DNA of 64,000 nt, taken from positions 3,763 to 67,762 of the forward strand of contig CAYFFQ010000010.1 of assembly GCA_964342465.1 (NCBI GenBank), read 5' to 3'. Position numbers and translations under genes: made by a program. Below are positions 1-9,249 of this stretch, piece after piece (the first letter of the stretch is position 1; each line of letters starts with the position of its first letter). The notes beneath the pieces were generated by a model, which was not told the origin of the DNA, made no database searches, and saw only the letters and a list, made by a program, of their open reading frames with translations. The stretch is from MGIIb-Q1 sp964342465 (GTDB lineage Archaea; Thermoplasmatota; Poseidoniia; Poseidoniales; Thalassarchaeaceae).

Positions 1-1181
1 CCGAGTTTCTCAGAATTACGAATGGCGTTGAAATGAATGCCAGGATTTGATAGAATGATTCGCTCGATATCCATTCTTAAGTTCATTCCATCTTCTGTCT
101 CTTTTCCTTTTCCAATCAGTTCAATGAAAGAGGGTACTAACTTGAATCTAGTCAAAGACAATGCCTTTGATGGCAGACTACTTATAGAGAAGACACCGAT
201 TGTTGCACCGACACCAATGAATAAGAGAAATCTTGGATATGTCAACCATAGTACTGCGATATAGTAAACTGCGTCAGTCAATAATTGGATTTCGTATTCT
301 TCAAAATCCGCAGATAATCTTCTTGCTTCCTCATCGGTGACTGCACAATACCCATCAACGCGGAGAATCTTGTAGGTGTCAATTGAATCCAACTCGCCAA
401 TTATCGGTGGTTCAGCCATTCCCGCGATGATATTCCCGGACCACTGATTACTATTGTTGTCGAACAATATGTAAGACGGCATTTCGGAGTCTGGATAGAG
501 CAACGGATTCTCAGGGTCACGATGATATACTTCGATTTGAGAAAGAGCGACAATATCTGGCCCACATTGAAAGTGTGGGAGACCATTGTGTCCCGAGATC
601 ATCATTTGGATAGAAAGGTCTGGTGTACCACCACTTGACCTATCAAAACCACTCAATGAATAATTTTCATCCGGGCAATCACAGTTGTAACTCATCGACG
701 CCTTGTGATGTCCACTGCTGGAATTATATCTGCTCCACTCAAATGGATGTTGATTGATGGAAGAAGGTATTGATATTTCAAGGGTGAATGACCATAAATC
801 AATTCCTAAACGGTTCCCTGAATACATGAGGCGGGTATATTGGTTTGTTACCGTAATTGCTTCCTTGTTGGGGTTCAATGAAAAAATGGATGACTGATTG
901 AGGCGGAGAGCAAACTCTCCATCAAGTTCAGTGATGTCAAGAGGGGTACTACCTGCTAACTCAGTGATAATTGGATGTACGGCGTCGCCTGAATCTATTA
1001 CTGGCGCAGGCAAAACAAGTTCAAAATCCACAAAGTCATTTTGGATGAAGAGATGGAAGATGAATTTCGTGAACTCTTCATTCTCATCCCCATTCTCTGC
1101 TCCAGAAATCGATGGAATTGGTGAAATCAACATGGCAAGGATGCCGAATATCAGCAAGGATTTGAATGTAGTTCGAATCAA
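1..1181 (-). CDS. Membrane-anchored protein with cytoplasmic winged-helix start (3' end cut off by window)
   Basis: The minus strand stays open from about 1181 to base 1, so the C-terminus is missing. A signal-like N-terminus (IRTTFKSLLIFGILAML) leads into a soluble domain of roughly 270 residues with an NCDCP motif. A membrane segment follows (AVYYIAVLWLTYPRFLLFIGVGA), then a cytoplasmic stretch ending in IERIILSNPGIHFNAI. That ending resembles the first helix of winged-helix domains in archaeal membrane-bound regulators (R-I-x-NPGIHF-x-E). I infer a sensor-type transcription factor with an extracytoplasmic sensing domain. It lies just downstream of the pseudo-metzincin gene on the same strand and is probably co-transcribed. 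The start is uncertain: TTG at 1181 sits right behind GGAGGTGA, GTG at 1208 is an alternative. The region is much more AT-rich than most of the window. Confidence 0.6.
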   Translation of the reverse strand, partial: MIRTTFKSLLIFGILAMLISPIPSISGAENGDENEEFTKFIFHLFIQNDFVDFELVLPAPVIDSGDAVHPIITELAGSTPLDITELDGEFALRLNQSSIFSLNPNKEAITVTNQYTRLMYSGNRLGIDLWSFTLEISIPSSINQHPFEWSRYNSSSGHHKASMSYNCDCPDENYSLSGFDRSSGGTPDLSIQMMISGHNGLPHFQCGPDIVALSQIEVYHRDPENPLLYPDSEMPSYILFDNNSNQWSGNIIAGMAEPPIIGELDSIDTYKILRVDGYCAVTDEEARRLSADFEEYEIQLLTDAVYYIAVLWLTYPRFLLFIGVGATIGVFSISSLPSKALSLTRFKLVPSFIELIGKGKETEDGMNLRMDIERIILSNPGIHFNAIRNSEKL

Positions 1182-1212
1182 CTCACCTCCACGATTTACT
1201 TTCTCCACCTCG

Positions 1213-3243
1213 TTATTTCAGATAAATACTGAGTTTCCAATCTTGAGCGAAAATATACGCCGATGGCGGATTTGGAGATACCGGTTTGAAATTAATTTCT
1301 GGATAAAACACCCACACCGGTTTTTCGTTGTATGACATATATGGGTGATATGCTTCAATCCCACTTGGTAAGCCTACTTGCGAGGATGCCATGGATAAGC
1401 AAACCCTTGGTTGTGCGTGATATCCAGTGGTATAGGGGGCACCGTTTCCAAATGAGGGGTGACGCTTTCCTGTTGCAGGCTGTGCTTCGAATGGGGGATT
1501 TTCATCAGACCACCCTGATTGGTAAATGATCTCAGAGCCACTACTCACTTGCTTACCATTTTGGGGTCGGAGGTAACCTTGCCAGTAGTCCCAACCTTTA
1601 CTATTTTCAGACTGAATTGCGTGGAAACTCTCGTAATATGTACTCGAATTTGCACCGTTTTGTTTCACTTCAATTACCCAATTAGTCCGGAAGAATGGTT
1701 CACAGTTATGTGACCCCCAATAAGGATTCTGCACCCAATCAACGAAAATGTCACTCAACTTGAATTCCGTTTGGTCGCCATTAATTGTTCTTTGAATTGA
1801 TGGCATATTCTGAATTGTAGGGCCGCTGAAAGTGGTTCTCAGATAGGGTAGATTGACATTCGACTTTAGATTCGTCGGATTCTTCATCCATGCAACATTA
1901 TTACTAGAAAATCTCATCTTTGACAAGTCTAACTTACTCGTCCCGCTCATGGCAGAAACATGCATTATTGTGTATTTCTTATTCCAAATTTGATACCACG
2001 GTGTAGTTTGAGACACGAGACTATGTTCACCTCCAAGTGCATGCCCGATGAAATGAAGAAAACGAGATTTACTTTGTTGGAAATTACTAATATCATCAAT
2101 CCACAGTGCAAAGTCGTGTGAGGAAGTAACGGCTGACCCTACCCCCACTCCCATGTTTACACATCCGTGAGTGCTTGGTGTACTTCCCAATTTGTCATTA
2201 ATGTAAATCACAAGTTCATAATGAGCGCCTCGTAAGTTTGGAGAGATAGCCTTTCTGTTATTCCACTGGTCCTCATTTCTGAAACTAACAGGCCCGTTAG
2301 CGAATTTCAATTTGTGCCAATCAGTAGTTCCGGATGAAAAATAATCAGTACATGTTTGGTCGTCACCCCCGCCGACAATCGGGGGGAGTGAATTTTGTAG
2401 TGAATCCCACCATTCTAACGACAATCTGACATTCAGTTGATTTCCATAAGTTGATTCAAATTCTCTGATCATCTTCTTGACCTTTTTCTGAAGAAGGGAG
2501 TTGCCCCCTTGATATATGTCAACGACCATGATTCTCAGAAGTGGTTTTGTTTCTTGTTGCGGCGTTTGAGTACCATAAGCGCCAAGAAAGGTGGCACCAG
2601 TTATTCCTCCAGTCCAAGGTACTGCTTGGACAAGGCCATCGTTATCAAAATCTTGGTCGAAAACTATGTACCCGTCTGGCCCGGGCTCTAACCTACTTTT
2701 TCTACCTTCATCAAGAGAGGTATAATCAACTACGATGACGAATGTTTCAAAATTGTAGAATTGCATTGTGAAGTGACACACATCCAACTGACCAGCATTC
2801 ACTCCGTATGCAAATGACCATGTCTTATTCAAATCCCAATATTCACCATCGGATGGGACAATTCCCCCGCCAGCGACACACAAGAAATTGTCTGACTGTA
2901 AATCTTGAATTGTGCATTCATTCTCAGGATAATAGACTTCAAGATGGAATGTAGTGCCTCGATGAGTGAAATTAAAGAATTGGATTTGGTCGGTCATTAT
3001 CATCTCAACTACAGTCCAATTGAACTGAACCGGACCTGATTTTTCACTAGAAAAAAGTTCTACTTCCTCCTCTCCCCCATGGGTGAGGAAAACTTCCTCT
3101 TCCGAGGTGGAATTATTACTATTGACAAACGAATCATTATTCATTTCCAATTCTCTGATTTGTTCCCGATTGTTGGTTGGGAACACCATTATTACGAGTA
3201 CGATGACCACGAATATTACCTGGTATCTCATCATTTTCGCCAT
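1213..3243 (-). CDS. Secreted metzincin-like protein lacking the catalytic Glu
   Basis: A 676-residue protein with an N-terminal hydrophobic export segment (YQVIFVVIVLVIMVF). Residues 397-407 read HFIGHALGGEH, which matches the metzincin zinc motif HExxHxxGxxH in all three His and the Gly, but the general-base Glu is Phe (codon ttc). A Met-turn-like YTIMH follows about 30 residues later, as expected for a metzincin. Metal binding is therefore plausible while hydrolysis by the normal mechanism is not. It may be a pseudopeptidase that binds peptides or polymers. I chose ATG 3243 because it begins a compact signal sequence; an in-frame TTG at 3285 is possible. The gene is AT-rich and is followed after 4-31 bp by the membrane-anchored winged-helix gene, which may sense what this protein binds (inference). 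Confidence 0.65.
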   Translation of the reverse strand: MAKMMRYQVIFVVIVLVIMVFPTNNREQIRELEMNNDSFVNSNNSTSEEEVFLTHGGEEEVELFSSEKSGPVQFNWTVVEMIMTDQIQFFNFTHRGTTFHLEVYYPENECTIQDLQSDNFLCVAGGGIVPSDGEYWDLNKTWSFAYGVNAGQLDVCHFTMQFYNFETFVIVVDYTSLDEGRKSRLEPGPDGYIVFDQDFDNDGLVQAVPWTGGITGATFLGAYGTQTPQQETKPLLRIMVVDIYQGGNSLLQKKVKKMIREFESTYGNQLNVRLSLEWWDSLQNSLPPIVGGGDDQTCTDYFSSGTTDWHKLKFANGPVSFRNEDQWNNRKAISPNLRGAHYELVIYINDKLGSTPSTHGCVNMGVGVGSAVTSSHDFALWIDDISNFQQSKSRFLHFIGHALGGEHSLVSQTTPWYQIWNKKYTIMHVSAMSGTSKLDLSKMRFSSNNVAWMKNPTNLKSNVNLPYLRTTFSGPTIQNMPSIQRTINGDQTEFKLSDIFVDWVQNPYWGSHNCEPFFRTNWVIEVKQNGANSSTYYESFHAIQSENSKGWDYWQGYLRPQNGKQVSSGSEIIYQSGWSDENPPFEAQPATGKRHPSFGNGAPYTTGYHAQPRVCLSMASSQVGLPSGIEAYHPYMSYNEKPVWVFYPEINFKPVSPNPPSAYIFAQDWKLSIYLK

Positions 3244-3473
3244 TGAGATGATTAGTATAAGGATTGTGGGATGAAGTTGCACCAATTATTCTCAGACTGC
3301 ATGACTTTGATAGTGACTCTCCAAAGTAAGAAATAGTGATGGGTGGAAACCTAGTCTGTCCGTTGAGATATGGTTTCAACTCTCCCTAACTCTGTTTTCT
3401 TTTCTTGTAGGACATTTTCCAGATATGTACGATTAGGGGGAATCGCTTTGAATGGAAGTTGAGAGCGGGGGGC

Positions 3474-3488
3474 ACGCCCATAGGGCGT
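3474..3488 (+). promoter_or_regulatory. Short hairpin just upstream of the LVIVD-like gene
   Basis: ACGCCC (3474-3479) and GGGCGT (3483-3488) form a perfect 6-bp stem with a 3-base loop. The stem ends 4 bases before the GTG start at 3493. It could affect translation start or be chance in a G-rich leader. No clear Shine-Dalgarno sequence is visible here. Confidence 0.3.
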
Positions 3489-3492
3489 TGGT

Positions 3493-5505
3493 GTGCGATT
3501 CATGCGTCGAAGATTCGTGGTGGATGAATCGGCGGCGAGTCAACAACAGGTGGTCGTCTATGCACTAGTGGTGCTGATTTCACTATCACTTCTCTCAACC
3601 GCAGCATGGTTCGCTCTTTCATTGGGTGACGGTGATTCGATTGATGATAACCCGATGACCAACTTCATAGACCCAGTTCACGAGATAGAGGATGAAAATC
3701 ATAGTCATACCGACCTGATAGAACATCAGTTGGCGACTGCGAACATGAAACTCATTGACTACCACAATTTGAACTGCGATGGTAATGAGAAACCCCCACC
3801 TGAACTCGACAATGTGGCGGGGCGCCAATGTTATCCCGAATTCAAGAACACTGGGCCAACTCCAGGGGATAATTCGGAAGTCGCCATCGAAGGCAATTTC
3901 ATGGACGACTGCAGAATCTTTGCTGATGGAACGGGTGGCTGCTACGCCTATGTCTCTTCATACAATCAGTTTGAAATTCTTGACATCTCTCGCCCCAACA
4001 ACATCACTCTTCTCTCGACATACTATGCAGAGGTGGCGAGAATCATCGACATCAAGGTGACACCAGACAACAATTGGGTTCTCATAAATCACGAATTGAC
4101 CAACAGTGAACTCGACCCGATTCCCAACGACGACGATGCCAACAGCGGTGGCAACCGCCTCGATGTCATCTATGTAGGCAACAAGTTGGAACCCGTCAAG
4201 GTAGCAGAATGGAACAACCCGCCAGCAGGATTCCACAATCAGGATGTCCATGTCTATTGCGACTGGCAGCCGGCCAATCCTGCATGGTCGGGTGAAGATT
4301 GTCATCTCTTCCTGTTCGGCGCAGACCCATACCCAGAGATGATAGAGGGGAGCAGTGGGACATATTACAAAGGCACTCAGATTTTCTATGTCCCACTCGG
4401 GTTCGAATCTTGGCTCCCCACGCAAACCGATGAGCAACAGAACACCAGCAGAGAAATCGTCCGATGGGGTGGCTATTCACCCAAGATAGACACGACCTGT
4501 GGCGGCTCGATTTTCAACCACGACAATGTCTATGCTGAACATCCCATAACCGGACAAAAACTGCTCTACATTTCGTATTGGGGGGCGGGTCTTCGAATAG
4601 TTGATGTTTCCAACCCGCCACAGGTTCCCGACCCAGAAGGAATCTCATGGCCGCAGAACAACGAGGTCGGCCGCTGGATGGGTTGCCCGACTGCTGACGA
4701 AGGCTGGTATGGCCCAGACGGCGGCGGCCACGCCGACATGACGGCGGAAGAGTGGCTCGACGCCAATCAGGGCAACGACAACATCCACTACGCAGTCCCT
4801 TACGACCACCTCGTCTGCAACGGATTCAGCGATTATGTACCTGAGGCACAGTGGCCCAAGGAGTGTGGAAACGGACCTGAAGACCCAACATACGGGGTGA
4901 ACTGGCGGCACTACACCATCATCGCTCCTGAGTATGGCTCCAACGCAAATCATACTGGTTATATCTGGACGATAGACACCACCGACCCGAGCAAGCCATT
5001 TCTGGTGAGCAAGTGGAAACTCCCTGGTGAAGGCAAATTGGCGAATGGCTCGTCACACCCTCAACATTACATCCCTGGTGGCTACATCTTCAGCCCACAC
5101 AACGGCGATACGGGACTCAACGGTGCGGTCTACTGGGCACACTACCACGCTGGTGCATGGGCCACCGACCACGGCCACATCTGGGAGGACCTCGTCTGGG
5201 AGAACGGAGTTCCAGAACCAGAGAGGGGATTCAAGGCGATTACGCAACTCGCTGAGACGCGCACGATGGGCTACTATCTCCCTGCTGGGCCGCCATGGCT
5301 CGATGATGCCAAGGCGACTCTCGAGTACGACATGGCGGATTGTTGGGCATCCTGTATGATTCCATTCGATTGGGGCTTGCAGTTTGACCCTCGCGGCTAC
5401 ATCTACATCTCAGAGATGGTGAGTGGAATCTATGTCGTTCAGATGGAATCCGACTACGACCCGCGCTACGTTTATCCACCACTCTGGCCCTATATCTACG
5501 AATGA
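3493..5505 (+). CDS. Membrane-anchored LVIVD-repeat-like beta-propeller protein
   Basis: A 670-residue protein with a short basic N-terminus, one membrane segment (VVVYALVVLISLSLLSTAAWFAL) and a large outer domain. The phrases CYAYVSSYNQFEILDISRP, LLYISYWGAGLRIVDVSNP and YIYISEMVSGIYVV are the repeated blades of LVIVD-type propellers, which are common in secreted archaeal and bacterial proteins of unknown function. Paired cysteines and His-rich stretches (YWAHYHAGAWATDHGH) near the C-terminus suggest disulfides or metal contact (inference). The start may be GTG 3493 or ATG 3502; both leave the anchor intact. Only 3 bp separate its stop from the SCO1-like gene start, so the two are very likely co-transcribed and possibly linked in copper or redox work outside the membrane. 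Confidence 0.7.
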   Translation: MRFMRRRFVVDESAASQQQVVVYALVVLISLSLLSTAAWFALSLGDGDSIDDNPMTNFIDPVHEIEDENHSHTDLIEHQLATANMKLIDYHNLNCDGNEKPPPELDNVAGRQCYPEFKNTGPTPGDNSEVAIEGNFMDDCRIFADGTGGCYAYVSSYNQFEILDISRPNNITLLSTYYAEVARIIDIKVTPDNNWVLINHELTNSELDPIPNDDDANSGGNRLDVIYVGNKLEPVKVAEWNNPPAGFHNQDVHVYCDWQPANPAWSGEDCHLFLFGADPYPEMIEGSSGTYYKGTQIFYVPLGFESWLPTQTDEQQNTSREIVRWGGYSPKIDTTCGGSIFNHDNVYAEHPITGQKLLYISYWGAGLRIVDVSNPPQVPDPEGISWPQNNEVGRWMGCPTADEGWYGPDGGGHADMTAEEWLDANQGNDNIHYAVPYDHLVCNGFSDYVPEAQWPKECGNGPEDPTYGVNWRHYTIIAPEYGSNANHTGYIWTIDTTDPSKPFLVSKWKLPGEGKLANGSSHPQHYIPGGYIFSPHNGDTGLNGAVYWAHYHAGAWATDHGHIWEDLVWENGVPEPERGFKAITQLAETRTMGYYLPAGPPWLDDAKATLEYDMADCWASCMIPFDWGLQFDPRGYIYISEMVSGIYVVQMESDYDPRYVYPPLWPYIYE

Positions 5506-5508
5506 GAG

Positions 5509-6411
5509 GTGGAACGGTTGCACCAGTTCCTTGGATTGGTTATGAAGTGGTTCCAACCACCTTCCCCCCACCCACCCACCACTCAACATCTGCCGGTTTT
5601 GCGTAGCAGTGCGGTGGCGCTGCTTCTCTTTCTGTCTGCATTTAGTGGTTGTCTTGGAAGTGAAGAGGAGATTCCAGATGATTTCTTCGGTGACGACATC
5701 CATCCCGCAGTGGCCGTCGAGCCGTTCTCACTCATCGATGAGAACGGCGAGGAATTTTTCAGCAGTTCGCTCGACGGCAAGGTCGTCATCGTCGTATTCA
5801 TGTTCACCCGCTGTCCCGATGTCTGTCCAGTCGTGTCAGCGAATGTGAATTGGTTGTATCAACAGTTGGATGAGGCAGAGCAGGAACAGGTTGAGGTAAT
5901 CTCCATCACCGTGGACCCTTGGACCGACAACTCGTCTGAGTTGGCCGCATATACGGAACAGATGGGGCTGGAGTGGCCACATCTGACCGGCGAGGTGGAG
6001 CAGTTGGAACCCGTCTGGGGCAATTTCGATGTCGGATTGAAGACCGTTTCAAGCGATGAATACGGCTACCAGAACAACACTTCTGGCGACGGTGGCGACG
6101 GGTCTGCTGAGGGGAGTGGCGACGGTGGGGAGAACAGCACATCCGCGAGAGGCGACGGTGGGGAGAACGGCACCTCCGCAAGAGACGACGGTGGGGAGAA
6201 CAGCACATCCGCGAGAGGCGACGGTGGTGGAAGAGAGGGCGGAAGCGATGAGACGAGCGGTCGTCACCATCCTGAAATCGATTACTTGGTCGACCATTCG
6301 ACAGGCACGATTCTCGTCGACAAGGATGGTGACCAGCGAGTCTGGTGGGGTGATGTCGATTGGGTGCCGGACCTAGCCTTGGATGATGTTCGGAAACTGA
6401 TTTCACAATAG
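5509..6411 (+). CDS. SCO1/SenC-family thioredoxin-fold lipoprotein
   Basis: SCO proteins deliver copper to cytochrome oxidase or act as extracytoplasmic thiol-redox proteins. Seen here: a lipobox (AFSGC, Cys48) after a hydrophobic run, the SCO signature RCPDVCP with Cys102 and Cys106, and the distal metal ligand in DYLVDHS (His263). These are the three residues that bind copper in characterised SCO1. Between strands, residues about 190-250 hold an insertion of Gly/Asp/Ser/Thr-rich 11-residue repeats (GDGGENSTSAR), absent from ordinary SCO1 and placed in the loop before the His strand. The start is GTG 5509 in GAGAGGTG, 3 bp after the preceding stop; a later ATG would lose part of the export signal. 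The pairing with the propeller and YHYH genes suggests a shared outer-face copper or redox role (inference). Confidence 0.85.
   Translation: MERLHQFLGLVMKWFQPPSPHPPTTQHLPVLRSSAVALLLFLSAFSGCLGSEEEIPDDFFGDDIHPAVAVEPFSLIDENGEEFFSSSLDGKVVIVVFMFTRCPDVCPVVSANVNWLYQQLDEAEQEQVEVISITVDPWTDNSSELAAYTEQMGLEWPHLTGEVEQLEPVWGNFDVGLKTVSSDEYGYQNNTSGDGGDGSAEGSGDGGENSTSARGDGGENGTSARDDGGENSTSARGDGGGREGGSDETSGRHHPEIDYLVDHSTGTILVDKDGDQRVWWGDVDWVPDLALDDVRKLISQ
6118..6228 (+). repeat. 33-bp in-frame tandem repeat in the SCO1-like gene
   Basis: Units of 33 bp begin near 6118, 6151 and 6184, and a partial unit begins near 6217. Each encodes 11 residues close to GDGGENSTSAR. The copies differ by a few bases, and the length keeps the reading frame. 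Confidence 0.85.
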
Positions 6412-6567
6412 GGAACCACCCAACTGAGCCGTTTTTGGTTGCGCACAACTAGTCATCTCACACTCTCGCGCCACATGCAGAGAATACACAGGAGAAATCT
6501 TGAAATTGAGCCACCGATACACATCCGCACATGTTTGGTTTGTATTTATACGCGTATATCAAGGGGG

Positions 6568-6579
6568 AAAATATATATT
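6568..6579 (+). promoter_or_regulatory. TATA-like element upstream of the YHYH gene
   Basis: AAATATATATT lies about 41 bp upstream of the ATG at 6615. This implies a transcription start near 6600 and a leader of about 15 nt that contains GAGGG (6603-6607). The surrounding 6500-6620 stretch is AT-rich and lacks other coding signals. Confidence 0.5.
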
Positions 6580-6614
6580 CCAACTCATCAAAACTGTGCG
6601 AAGAGGGTTTGCAT

Positions 6615-8867
6615 ATGGATGGAAAGATGGTGGTCGCTTCGGTGATATTCGCAGGATTGGTTTTGTCATCAGGATTGGCGGTATATTTTGCCAGCCAACT
6701 TCCCGATGAAGTTGATGATGGTGGTGATGGGAATGGTGATTCACTAGGAGACGCTGGTCAGGTGGTGGCGAATGAAGCTCCGCAGGTCTTCTCCTCGGAT
6801 GCAGTTTTCGAATTTGGGGAGAGAGTCGTCCTAACCGGATTCGTTGCTGATGAGAATGTGAGTTCGGTATCAGTTCAGATTCAGAAATTCACTCAGGACT
6901 CTCTCGCAACACCATTCTCCACATCGAACATATCAGTAGGCGAAGATGGTCTCTTCTCAGAGAACTTTACCGAATTCACGGTCCCGGGGGAAATTCTTGT
7001 TGAAATCGTGGCTACTGACGATGAGGGGGTGTCTAGTGAGACGAAGATGGTGCGTCTTGTTCTGCTTGAACCGGATGAAGAGCCTGTCAGAATGACGATG
7101 CACTATATTTCGGCTGAAGAAGGAAGCAGTTTGGGCCTACTACGAGGCGAACTCATCCATCTCTTCCCTGAAACTTGCTCGGTTGAGTTTTGGCCGTCAG
7201 GCCAGTCCACGATCGAGGGGGTTGTCAATTCCAGCTCCAGCACTTATGTGATGGCAGTTGATGAGGAAACCGTTGAGCGTGATGGTGAAGTTTGGGCGAC
7301 ATGTGGCCTCTATTCAGTTGAAACAGTAAATTTCACCTATCGCCTTCCGATTCCGGAAGAACCGCCGGTGGAAGAGGTGACGGATAGTGACGGCGACGGA
7401 ATAGTCGATGCAGATGACGAGTGTGAGGATTCCCCTGCAGAACCGGTTTGGCCGAACGGTTGCGCTCAGTCAGAATTGGACAGCGATGGCGATGGAGTCA
7501 CCGATGACATCGACCTCTGCCCAGACACAGGTGCCGACATGGCGGTGGATGCAGATGGCTGTGCTGAGAATCAGAAGGACGCTGATGGTGACGGAATCAG
7601 TGATGCTGGCGACCAATGCCCAGACACCCCGCCGACAGAGGTTGCTGATGCCAACGGCTGCTCCGACTCTCAGAAGGACCAAGATGGCGATGGGGTACCC
7701 GACTCAACAGACCAGTGTCCGAACACGATGCCTGGTACGACGGTCGGACCTGATGGATGCGAGGTGATTGAATACAGCAAAGATGAGAGTTGGCTCTGTC
7801 AAGGTGCGGGAGTAGGCCCTGTAGAGGACCTAAATCCGTACTACGGATATCAGTCCAACTCGAACAGCCCATTCACCTGTCGTATCTCAGTGACCATGTC
7901 ATCAACCACCATGACAGTCAATTCCAACGGTATTCCAAGCCATGATTTCGCCTCCACGCGAGGCTGCTGTATCGATGAGGTTGACTACACTTGGTCATTC
8001 CCACTCAATCCTGTGAACGACTCCGACGGAACATACGAGATGGCTCCCGACCGCGGGGCTGTGGCGGTGTCAGTGGACGGTGTTCCACTGTTCGGGCCGG
8101 AGGATGGCCCCGGCAGTGATGCGGTTGCATTGGAACACGAGTATTTCGTCGAGGACAGACAGCAGATAGACCTTGGTATCTGTGGCGCCCACGGGGCCGG
8201 AGTCACCGCCCACTACCACTTCGACGCTAATTGTGTCCACTGGACTCCCGCAGCCGGCGAGGATATGACTGATTATCATTGGTCAAAGATTGACTCGACA
8301 CAACATTCGGGAATCATCGGTTGGGCTTTTGATGGTTATCCAATCTACGGAATGTATGGATGGGATGACCAACAGAATGTCGTGATGGTCGGCAGCAGTT
8401 ACCAACTGAAGGCGACTGGCGACGACGGCTATAACGGCATGGATGACTGGGAGTATATTCCGGGTCTCGGAGACCTTGACGAGTGCAACGGTAGGTGGGG
8501 CCCCACTCCAGAATTCCCTGAAGGAACATACCACTATGTCTCGACACCACGCTCTGGCTCAACCCAGACCCACACCGACATCAATGGTCAGACTGTAGAT
8601 ATGATCGGTTTCCCATACTTCCTGCTCTGTTATCATGGTGAAGCAACCGGTTCCGGCAAGGGCAACGATGGCGGTGGTGGCGCTCCACCCGGGGCTGGTG
8701 GCCGAGCCTACGAGTTCAACAGCCAATCCATCAGCCATGAGCCAGCACACAGCGACCGCGTTTTCGAGGTACAGGATAATTACCCAATATGGTTGGACCT
8801 GACCGTGACCTTCTCGCTGTTCGCCATCATATTCGCCGGTTGGGGCTCCGTCCAGAGGAGAAACTGA
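6615..8867 (+). CDS. Secreted YHYH-domain protein with TSP3-like calcium repeats
   Basis: A 750-residue membrane-anchored protein. An N-terminal hydrophobic segment (VVASVIFAGLVLSSGLAVYFA) is followed by a beta-rich region. Four DxDGDGxxD-type repeats (residues about 255-380) resemble the calcium-binding thrombospondin type 3 module. A YHYH-like domain (about 396-676) carries HYHFDANC, GWAFDGYPIYG and YHYVST. A C-terminal hydrophobic segment (about 725-746) ends in RRN. YHYH proteins are widespread in marine microbes and often sit near copper or oxidative-metabolism genes; their biochemical role is not established. I chose ATG 6615 because it starts a clean signal segment and follows a TATA box and GAGGG. 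Its last codons begin a 57-bp tandem repeat array. Confidence 0.8.
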   Translation: MDGKMVVASVIFAGLVLSSGLAVYFASQLPDEVDDGGDGNGDSLGDAGQVVANEAPQVFSSDAVFEFGERVVLTGFVADENVSSVSVQIQKFTQDSLATPFSTSNISVGEDGLFSENFTEFTVPGEILVEIVATDDEGVSSETKMVRLVLLEPDEEPVRMTMHYISAEEGSSLGLLRGELIHLFPETCSVEFWPSGQSTIEGVVNSSSSTYVMAVDEETVERDGEVWATCGLYSVETVNFTYRLPIPEEPPVEEVTDSDGDGIVDADDECEDSPAEPVWPNGCAQSELDSDGDGVTDDIDLCPDTGADMAVDADGCAENQKDADGDGISDAGDQCPDTPPTEVADANGCSDSQKDQDGDGVPDSTDQCPNTMPGTTVGPDGCEVIEYSKDESWLCQGAGVGPVEDLNPYYGYQSNSNSPFTCRISVTMSSTTMTVNSNGIPSHDFASTRGCCIDEVDYTWSFPLNPVNDSDGTYEMAPDRGAVAVSVDGVPLFGPEDGPGSDAVALEHEYFVEDRQQIDLGICGAHGAGVTAHYHFDANCVHWTPAAGEDMTDYHWSKIDSTQHSGIIGWAFDGYPIYGMYGWDDQQNVVMVGSSYQLKATGDDGYNGMDDWEYIPGLGDLDECNGRWGPTPEFPEGTYHYVSTPRSGSTQTHTDINGQTVDMIGFPYFLLCYHGEATGSGKGNDGGGGAPPGAGGRAYEFNSQSISHEPAHSDRVFEVQDNYPIWLDLTVTFSLFAIIFAGWGSVQRRN

Positions 8868-9028
8868 CAGACCTCAAATTCATTTGTGCGCGGATTACCG
8901 AGTTCTGATTTGTGGAGAAACTGACAGACCTCAAATTCATTTGTGCGCGGATTACCGAGTTCGGATTTGTGGAGAAACTGACAGACCTCAAATTGATTTG
9001 TGCGCGGATTACCGAGTTCGGATTTGTG
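8858..9028 (+). repeat. 57-bp x3 tandem repeat overlapping the YHYH stop codon
   Basis: Three near-identical 57-bp units start at 8858, 8915 and 8972. The first overlaps the final codons and TGA of the upstream gene; the other two are non-coding copies. Differences are single bases. The remaining gap to 9249 holds a T-tract for the opposite strand and no gene that I can see. Confidence 0.95.
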
Positions 9029-9055
9029 TAGTCACATAATGTGAGGTTCTCCCTC

Positions 9056-9063
9056 AAAAAAAA
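9056..9063 (-). terminator. Possible T-tract terminator for the paralogous membrane-protein pair
   Basis: Eight consecutive T on the minus strand lie about 190 nt past the stop of the gene at 9250. Archaeal terminators are commonly plain T-runs. The distance makes this tentative. Confidence 0.3.
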
Positions 9064-9249
9064 TAGAGGATGAGTGCAACGAGATGCAAGAATTGTCAAC
9101 GCTGGGACCAATGGATTGCTTATAATGGAGCAACTGGGGAGTAGACGGGGCCATCGGACGATAGTGACAGAGAGCAGCGTAATCAGTCATCCAGTGATAT
9201 GTTGGGTGATGTAGGGATAGGGGAAATCAACCGTTAGAGGGTGGCTTCT

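Noticed and set aside
898..1335. 145-codon plus-strand frame
   Set aside because: It is antisense to the two minus-strand genes, whose protein features are coherent.
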